Shown: piece by piece, positions 56,114 to 64,000 of the stretch
Numbering within the stretch: position 1 is the stretch's first letter
Layout: the number at the start of each line of letters is the position of its first letter
Source of the DNA: Lumbricus terrestris
Taxonomy: Eukaryota; Annelida; Clitellata; Crassiclitellata; Lumbricidae
Length of the DNA stretch: 64,000 nt
Reading direction: 5' to 3'
NCBI GenBank assembly: GCA_949752735.1
Contig: OX457038.1
Location: 57,835,406-57,899,405 of the forward strand
Program-made: the position numbers and the translations under genes
The notes under the pieces: generated by a model
The model's input: the letters and a program-made list of their open reading frames with translations, nothing else
What the model was told of the DNA's origin: nothing
Databases searched by the model: none

Positions 56114-56952
56114 ATTACACTACTCAATAATCACATCACATCAAATGATCAGCATTGAGCTACACCTACAAAAATATTCTACTGTTTGGCGGTGCATAAA
56201 TTTGGCAGAACAACGCGAAAGATGCAATGTAACAATAGAATGCAACGAACTATTGTACGTTAGCTGTCATGGCAAATACAATAGAATCTACATCACAATG
56301 CTGCACTTATTATCCAGCGCAATCCAATAACATGCAAAAGGCAACTAAGTTGAACTAACTAACCGTCACAGTGCAACGTCGTAGCGTATAATTAATTAAT
56401 GTAACTGTTTGTCTAGTGAGACTGTTGTCAATATTAGCTGTTGATGCACGAACTGTTAGGCCGATGCTGCTGCCTATGGGTAAACCTATTTTTCTAAGTG
56501 ACAGAGTCTACAGGGACTCCGTGTATGTTTGTGTGTGTTGTGCGCGCGCGAGTGTGTGGGTGTGAGACATAGAGTCATAAACAAACATAGAGTCATAAAC
56601 AAACATGGATTGTTATTGCTAACTTGTGACTCAAAGTAAACATAGAACAAGACGACCATTTTGTTGCCAAATCGACACATGTGGAATTTGTGGATGCTTT
56701 ACTTGATATGCATGGATGAGCCATGCACGTCTTTCTGTGTCTCTATAGGAGGAGCACGCCCTTGAGTTGCTTAAACTGTAGCCTATGAATGGACCAGGAG
56801 GGCTGCTTGACATAGAAAGTCATCAAATCGAGAGAAAAGAGTTTTAGAATTCTATAGAATTAATAAACGACTTATTAAAATCCCTAACAGACCCCTAACT
56901 CTGAGAATAGAATTTTTGAATTAAAGTAATCAAAAGTTGATAGTCCTCTTCT

Positions 56953-57023
56953 TCCACCACCACCACCACCACCACCACCACCACCACCACCACCACCACC
57001 ACCACCACCACCACCACCACCAC
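56953..57023 (+). repeat. (CCA)n microsatellite
   Basis: More than 20 uninterrupted CCA units followed by degenerate CTA/CCA units. The poly-His frame here is not a gene. Confidence 0.95.
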
Positions 57024-59419
57024 CACCACCACACTACCACCACCACCACTACTACTATTACTATACTAGTACTACTACTACCACTACTATTACCGATAAA
57101 AAATACTAGCCATTTACCCTCCTCTTCCTACTCATTCCCTTCCTGGATTATTGAGAAAAAATTCGTCCACAAATGAATGTTTTCGAAATACATAACATTA
57201 AAAAAGAAGGACTGTATTTGTAAATTATAAATATATGAATTAGTAGATAGGATCATTATGAAACCAATGTACTGAACGTAGATCTAGGAAACATATATTA
57301 TAGGATCGAGGAAAACAGGTTTGCGAGACGTCTGTATTACCCGTTCATGAGTAACGAGGTGATGTATATCTTGGACGAGCCGCTATAGAAACCGCTAGAA
57401 GATCATTTCCACATCCATGGCCTCGGTAGCCTATATAGTATATATAATGTAACGGACAGCGGCTTGCACGCATCACAGCATTCACAGGCCCAGGCCTATT
57501 CGAATGCCCTGTTTACAGATGATGTAGAAAATAAGCATAAATAATCCAAAAGTAGGTCTTGAATCAATAGTCAAATGCATATTATGACCATAACTGTTGT
57601 ATCATTATTCGGGCTGCGGCGAGCGTGAAGCCTATAGCATCCGTTATATAGGTTACCTATAACCTTGTAAATATTATACACAGCGTGTCACAAATAGATT
57701 AAGACTCTCATCCTATGGCATTCTGCCTTGGACCAATGTATGCTCTTGTTCGAAATCTTCACTTTGGTACGCATGAGATTAAAATGAAACTGAATTAAAT
57801 AATATAAAATTAAGTTAAAATAAAATGAAATAACATCTAGTATCGATGTTTTAACGGACCGTTACTTTTAAGCTTTTATTTTCATTTGCAATACCCTTTT
57901 TAAATATGTAGTGCTTATTTGAGAGATAACCATCTTTAAAAGATGTTTAATACATACTTTTCTCAAGAATGTTTCAAGAAAAATGGAAGAAGCCATAACT
58001 AATAATTTCTTTTATTAATAATAAATGATTAATTTGAGCGTTTTAGATTCCAAATGATGATGTATAAATTGGATACAAACAATGACATCTGATCTTAACT
58101 TTAAAAATAAAAATGGCTAGCTTCAAAAAGTACAAAAGTTCACTTTCAGACCAAATACTTACAAATGTAATATCTCAGTAGTTCATCGAAAGCCTATTTT
58201 GCCTCGAATTTTAGTTTCATGGTGTTTTATAGCTGTAGAATTTTGAATCAGTCTTCATGGTACAAAAGGCTCCTTGAATTCAGCCAGTAAATCGACAGGT
58301 GTAGGCTACTTCAGCGTTATACCTACTAGTCTAACGGTATTTGCATTTAGGGCCTTCATATAATATATAGGCCACTCGTCTAAGGCAGTGAGCGGAGGGT
58401 ATATGAATTGTAGAGGTCAACATGTGACGTCAGAATTGCTTTCGGCATTCTATGCACTCACCTATAAGGATCTGCGTCTGAGTGTGTCGGATATAGCTGT
58501 GCTATTGGCCTACCGTTGCTGCTCTTTATTACTGATAGTATCGTGGGCGACAGACATTGACAAGTGAACGGAGGGACATCAATAGGTGACGATAAAAGAA
58601 ATATGACTGCTACTTGTACCGATGTAGCCTACACATATTGCACTGAAGAATACTGCAGGAAAACAATATTGTATCGCTGACGGTAAGGCCTACACGAACA
58701 GGTAAATATTGTATGAAACTGAATTGCAATTGACTATGGTAAATAGTCATGGAGGTAACTACTATTAATAATTATTGTCAGTTGCTCTTAGGCGTGGCTA
58801 TTGAATAGCAACTACTGCGTGTAGCTATTGCTATGTCAACATTGGATGTAGATATTGAAAAATAACTGCTGTACACGTAACTATGACTATTCCAGGTCTA
58901 TGAAGCACATACTGCATGTATACACAATTATTATACAGCATAGAATCTATTATGCATGGTAATGATATGCGTAGCAAAGAACTTCCATCCTTTTATGTAG
59001 CTGTTGTATGCATGTGTCAAATGTAGCTGCTGCAGTTAGCCTTTGTATTTATTAGCTATTTAAAGTACACATGGTTGCTATACGATAGGCTATTGAGTTT
59101 AAATTCGCCCATCAGGCATCAGTCATGCTTAGAAGTGCAGCTGTTGGTTACATTGAAATAATGGGATCTAATCATAAAAAATTATCTTCCCTGTGAAACT
59201 GAACATTCATTTCTAGCATGCTTAAAATAACACAATTATGTAGCCACATGTGTACACATGTTTGAACATGCATATAATATTTGTATATTATATACATGTA
59301 TATACACATGATGCATATACAATTATACATATATGCAACGTGTAGGTAGCATACAATCCCATAAATACATACATATATCCATACATAATAATAGGCCTAC
59401 ATACATGCATTGAGCACAA
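57024..59419. other. Intergenic, no gene recognised
   Basis: AT-rich sequence with several AGGCCTA words and no convincing exon. The right part may include the promoter and 5' UTR of the ankyrin gene. A TGACGTCA site sits near 58425-58432. Confidence 0.4.
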
Positions 59420-59427
59420 GCTATAGG

Positions 59428-59571
59428 CAGGGTGAGAATTGCCGGGGGGTTGGGGGGGTTCAACCCCCCCAGTCTTTTTTAGAGCCCCATGTTAAAGTAT
59501 GTTTTTTTAGCCCAAATTCCAAGTGTATAATGGTCCAACCCCCCAGTTATTTTTCCACAATTCTCATACTG
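59428..59571. mobile_element. 144-bp hAT MITE, GTGAGAATTG family
   Basis: The ends CAGGGTGAGAATTGCC and CCACAATTCTCATACTG have a perfect 8-bp duplication GCTATAGG at 59420-59427 and 59572-59579. It is inserted about 240 bp upstream of the ankyrin gene start codon. Confidence 0.8.
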
Positions 59572-59810
59572 GCTATAGGTAGAAGTTCTAATCAATTGTT
59601 GTGCACTACCTTTGCTTGAAAGGAGAATAAAAAAAGTAAAAACTATCGATCATGCATGTTGGTATACACGGGGTCTGGTATTCTATTTATGGTGACTGGA
59701 CTAAATTCTGGTGTATACGTGAACTTCTGTTGGTTATTGGACATTCTGTCAGGATCGAGATCTGATGTCAATGAGTTAAAACGAATGAAATTCCGACGAA
59801 TTTGGTCGTC

Positions 59811-59874
59811 ATGCAACGAAACGAGAAGTTTGCAGAGGACTGCTCGTTAGCCGTTCTACTTCAACCATTTGAAA
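59811..59874 (+). CDS. Ankyrin-repeat gene (ANKDD1A-like), coding exon 1
   Basis: The ATG at 59811 opens MQRNEKFAEDCSLAVLLQPF then E and ends at a strong donor, GAAA|GTAAGT, in phase 1. The last A joins TG of the next exon to make ATG, so the protein continues with Met-Thr-Pro-Lys-Gln. An in-frame TGA at 59772 lies upstream, and G is at -3. The overlapping longer frame (59656-59850) is in another phase and stops inside the exon. The call rests on phase fit, donor quality and the amphipathic peptide leading into the ankyrin region. Confidence 0.65.
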
Positions 59875-59883
59875 GTAAGTTGA

Positions 59884-60182
59884 GCCGAGGAGAAGGAGGA
59901 GGAGGAAAGGAGGAGAAGTAGGAGGAGGAGAAGGAAAGGAGGATGAGGAGGAGGAGGAAAGGAGGATGAAAGGAGAAGGAGGAGGAAAGAAGGAGGAGGA
60001 GGAAAGGCGGAGGAGGAGCAGGAGGAGGAGGAAAGGAGGATGAAAGGAGAAGGAGGAGGAAAGAAGGAGGAGGAGGAAAGGCGGAGGAGGAGCAGGAGGA
60101 GGAGGAAAGGAGGATGAAAGGAGAAGGAGGAGGAAAGAAGGAGGAGGAGGAAAGGCGGAGGAGGAGAAGGAGGAGAAGGAAA
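59884..60182 (+). repeat. (GGA)-rich purine minisatellite
   Basis: A unit of about 70 bp (AGGATGAAAGGAGAAGGAGG ... GGAAAGGCGGAGGAGGAGCA) repeats about three times within a longer GGA-rich run. It begins ten bases after the exon 1 donor. Confidence 0.9.
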
Positions 60183-61478
60183 GGAGGCAAAGTAAGGCAA
60201 TGTGAATTAGAGTAGGGTATTGTAAAGTGAGGTAAGTCTAATGGAAGTTAGGAGAAGGTAGAATAAGATAAATAGGGGTACGATGTGGTATGGTAGGGCT
60301 AGGGTAGCATATAGAATAAGGTGAGGTAAGCTGAAGAACTGAAGCAGTTGATATAGGGTAGAGTATAGCCATAGATACATTCGAATTAAGTTAACAATGA
60401 GTTGAAGTGCAAGATGTGACAAGGAAAACTATAGTAAGTTAAGTCATGGTCATGTAAGATGAGGTAATAGGTAAGCAAAATGAAAGTAAAGTACGGTAAA
60501 GCAAGTCAAGCTAAATCAGGTAAAATAAAGTAGGGCAAGATAAGCTAACGTAAAGTAGATCTAGATAAGCTAACGTAAAGTAGATCTAAGCCGGCTGGCA
60601 TAGGCGGCGTATGATGTTGAGTTCAACTGATAGTGAAGTAAAGAGAAACTTTATGATTAAATGTAAATCTATTCAGTTTCTCGGCACACATTAAATCCGA
60701 GTCAGAGAGAGACCAATTCATGCACTGACGTTATTTGAAATCATGCCTGCAATCGCCGTGTTGTTTGGTTCGTCCCTGGTGTCAGTCCAGCACCGGAGGT
60801 GGTGGATTTCAAGCTGAAGCTACAGAAATAGTTGACGATGGTGGGTCATGGAGTTACGCTCCATGGAGCAGAATCAGTGGAAGATAGCTTGAGGAGTACG
60901 GTCGGGTTTCAGTCGTGAGTCGTAAGCTGCAGATGTGACAGCAAGCGGAGTAGAGCAGGACTGATAAATGAGATAAGAAGATAAGGGAATTGGTGGGTGG
61001 GTGCTTAGAGTTCATTACAAAAGGCTGCAGTGCAGAGCAGAGCGGATTAAGCGGAGCGGGTTCAGAATTATTTCAGTGCAGAGGAAACTGGAGAACGGAA
61101 ATAAGAAATGCGCGAAGAGGTACTGACAGAGAGCAGACCTGAGCAGATGGATGCGATGCCTATATGATAAAATTTAATAGCAGTCGAATGTTAGAGATTT
61201 AGATGATTCGAAGAGCGTTGTTGGTAAGAGATCTATAGATCATAGAAGTTGGTAATCAATGAGCTGCATGATTGACTTTTAAGGATGAAGTGATTTGAAG
61301 TTTTGGTGACATTCCGGGCAAGAAATTTCTGGACTGTTAGACTGCTAGTGATGCACGGCCACAGCATTGAAATCTATGTTCAAGTTCTAAGCTAGACGCG
61401 GCTAAGCTATAATCATGCATGTCTGTAATCTATTTTTACATGTATACATGGACGAGTGTTGGTTGTGCTCTGCTGCAG

Positions 61479-61582
61479 TGACTCCAAAACAGCTGCAACT
61501 GCTCGAAGCAGCGAGAAAGAATGACGTCACGGAGTTGGAGACACTTCTGTCGAAACACGTCAACGTCAACGCACGCAATAAC
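61479..61582 (+). CDS. Ankyrin-repeat gene (ANKDD1A-like), coding exon 2
   Basis: The acceptor is GTGCTCTGCTGCAG and the donor is AATAAC|GTAAAT. In phase with exon 1 it encodes (M)TPKQLQLLEAARKNDVTEL and ETLLSKHVNVNARNN. This is the first ankyrin helix pair and the start of the next hairpin (LLEAARKNDVTELETLL is the canonical helix-turn-helix). It resembles the N-terminus of ANKDD1A, an ankyrin and death-domain protein, but the death domain would lie beyond the window. Confidence 0.8.
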
Positions 61583-61849
61583 GTAAATGAAAGCATATGT
61601 AATCTACTAAGCAAGGTATGGTAGGGGTAGGTAAGGTGAGGTGGGATGGAATGAAGTAAGGCTAGTGTAAATTAACACATGGGTAAGGCAAGGCAATTAT
61701 ACTGTAGGATGATAAGTTATGATGAGAGTGAATTTAAATAGACTGAAAGGGATTTCCACCGACCCCTTCTTATTTATGGTAAGTTTGTATTGTGTCACTG
61801 TTCACAAGCACAAATTGCAGTCTGATTAAGGAAAGGTGAACTACACCTG

Positions 61850-62165
61850 CTGGAGGTGGTGAAAGGAAGGAAGCTGAACTACTTTGGACACATGATCAGA
61901 GCCGACAAGCTGCCGGCATTCATAATTATGTCAGGGCTATCTTGACGGGAAAAGGGCTCGGGGAAGGCCGAGGAGAAGATGGATGGATGACGTGGAGGAA
62001 TGGACGGGGATGGTGATGACCGACTGTGTGAGGACCGCGAGAAACAGAGAGCAGTGGAGGAAGATGGCGTCGTCGACTCTAATCCCCGATCCGCAGCAAT
62101 GAGGATGGTCACGACGGACGAAATGCTTCGTTCCAGTGGCCGAGGGCAACGACGACGACGACGAA
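61850..62165 (+). mobile_element. LINE 3' end: decayed RT C-terminus
   Basis: Blocks reading KLNYFGHMIRADKLPAF and, after a frame change, ARGRPRRRWMDDVEEWTGMV then ... TARNREQWRKMASS form the typical tail of a non-LTR retrotransposon polyprotein. It is followed by (GAC)n and sits in intron 2 of the ankyrin gene. Frameshifts make it a relic. Confidence 0.7.
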
Positions 62166-62269
62166 ACTACAGATGAGCAAAGCAGAGCAAACGGACGAAA
62201 TCATATTTTGTGTTCGTCTCATCAATAGTATTCCTGTGGTTAAAAGATGTCCTTACATCCGAAAATGAA

Positions 62270-62605
62270 AGGCAGGAAGAGGATAGGGCAGGGAGGAAGA
62301 GAAGGAGTAGCAAGAGAGGAGGTGAATCAGGAAGTGGAGGACGAGGACGAGGAAGAAGAGGAGGAAGGGGAACAAGAAGATGTAAGCAGGAGGACGAGGA
62401 GGACGAAGAAAATGTAGGATTGCCAGAGGAGGAGGAGACAAGGCAGAGGAGGTGAAGACAAGGCAGAGGAGGAGACAATTCAGAGGAGAAGACAAGGCAG
62501 AGGAGGAGAAGGAAGAGTAGGAGGAGGAAGAGGAGGAGAAGGAAGAGGAGGAGACAAGGCAGATGAAAAGAAGGAGGAGGAGAAGGAGGAGGAGAATGAT
62601 GATGA
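62270..62605 (+). repeat. (GGA)n purine-rich region
   Basis: Irregular GGA, GAA and GAC units with AGACAAGGCAGAGGAGG repeats. The open frames on either strand are translations of this composition. Confidence 0.85.
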
Positions 62606-63039
62606 ATTCGCAGGGACGATGAAATAAAGCCTTCATATACCCTGCAGAATTGTTAATTATTGAGGTCAGTACTCTATAGTACATCCACTACTGTAACAGT
62701 CGTCTGTATGTGACATGGTTGATATTGATGAAAGATCTTTGGTGCATTAGAAATGAGATTGTCGAGACGAAGACTGTGACTGCGCTACATAAAAACTAAA
62801 CCGAGACCTAATAAACGGACAGACAGACGGATAGACAGACAGCCAGACAGACAGCCAGACTGAGCGTGGTCTGCTTCTGATACTTGAAGCTGAAATAAAT
62901 CAACGCAGATAAAACTGATTAAATTTTTCATGCAGTTTAAACAGACGACGTAATCGAACGATCAATTCTGATCGCATTTATATGATATCAGTTGACACTT
63001 TGACAGATAATTAATTAATCTATATCGGTTGCATGCATG

Positions 63040-63560
<521 letters not shown>

Positions 63561-63574
63561 TGATGACTGTGTAG

Positions 63575-63673
63575 TTGGATAGAACGGCTCTTCACTGGGC
63601 TGCTGCCAATGGAAATGACGATGCCATTGACGTCCTACTTCGTTCAGGTGCCAACGTCAATGCTACTGATAAG
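63575..63673 (+). CDS. Ankyrin-repeat gene (ANKDD1A-like), coding exon 3
   Basis: The acceptor is ATGACTGTGTAG and the donor is GATAAG|GTATGC. It is exactly 33 codons in phase 0 on both sides, the usual one-repeat-per-exon form. It reads LDRTALHWAAANGNDDAIDV then LLRSGANVNATDK, matching the ankyrin consensus (TALHWAA, LL-GA-VNA-D). It follows NARNN from exon 2 without a break. The gene continues past 64,000; further repeats are expected outside the window. Confidence 0.88.
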
Positions 63674-63717
63674 GTATGCAGCATACAGATGACTACTAAG
63701 TATACTCTATGTGTGTA

Positions 63718-63775
63718 CGAAATACATATTGACTCTTATATAGCGCCCTTATATAACGTCGTAATGTAACACCTC
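63718..63775 (-). mobile_element. L2/SINE tail fragment
   Basis: The plus strand text TGACTCTTATATAGCGCCCTTATA ... ACACCTCAGGG resembles the reverse of the GCGCTATATAAAT family tail. It is short and diverged. Confidence 0.35.
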
Positions 63776-64000
63776 AGGGATAAAGACATATTTATTCATT
63801 GCTAAGATATAAATTCTGATTGATTGATTGAATTGTCAACGTTCGATGTCGTCATCATTCTTGACATCAGTATATGATTATTAAAATTTAACTGTCATCA
63901 AGAACATCATTGTCATTATCATCGTTGTTGATATCTCTACTACATGCACCATGACCACCGACTCTTACACCGCCACATCCGTCACCATCAACACAACCAG

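Overview
This is a 64 kb piece of an animal nuclear genome. The genes are spliced, with GT-AG introns, and the DNA between them is AT-rich and crowded with transposons, SINEs, satellites and microsatellites. One gene is an innexin with the protostome-type cysteine pattern. Together with tRNA-derived SINEs and the very frequent palindrome TAGGCCTA, this suggests a marine protostome, probably a lophotrochozoan (mollusc, annelid, brachiopod, nemertean or similar). I cannot name the species.

I can support four host genes. (1) An innexin gap-junction protein is on the minus strand, with coding exons at 24364-23787 and 23561-22901 (412 aa). (2) A Golgi type II membrane coiled-coil protein of GOLM1/GOLM2 type is on the minus strand. 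I assembled five phase-compatible coding exons from 39013 down to 32826 (207 aa). (3) A candidate single-pass membrane protein is a 604-codon open frame at 53671-55485 on the plus strand; I recognise no family. (4) The 5' end of an ankyrin-repeat gene resembling ANKDD1A is on the plus strand, with exons at 59811, 61479 and 63575. It runs off the right edge.

Layout. 1-12.4 kb is almost all mobile DNA: satellite arrays embedded in hAT-like elements, a 741-bp element made of GGGGGTAATTGTCC-type repeats, a 2.66-kb hAT element with a perfect 8-bp target duplication, and a Helitron. 12.46-20.12 kb is a complete LTR retrotransposon on the minus strand. Its 2,049-bp LTRs are nearly identical, and its gag-like reading frame starts inside the LTR. 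20.1-28.3 kb holds the innexin gene and a SINE with 13-bp target duplications. 28.3-41.5 kb holds the GOLM-like gene, a second hAT element with a higher-order tandem array, and several MITEs. 41.9-53.6 kb holds two Tc1/mariner elements (one with a palindromic structure), a LINE 3' end, dense microsatellites, and a 50-bp minisatellite split by an insertion. 53.6-64 kb holds the membrane-protein candidate and the ankyrin gene, whose introns are full of purine and (GAT)n repeats.

The four genes do not form a pathway. What unifies the window is the transposon landscape. Several hAT-like families share one internal motif, TGATGACTTTTTAGTC with a GATGAC/GTCATC hairpin variant, and two of them carry it or an 85-bp unit as expanded tandem arrays. 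All coordinates, splice sites and target duplications were read by eye; no database search was possible.
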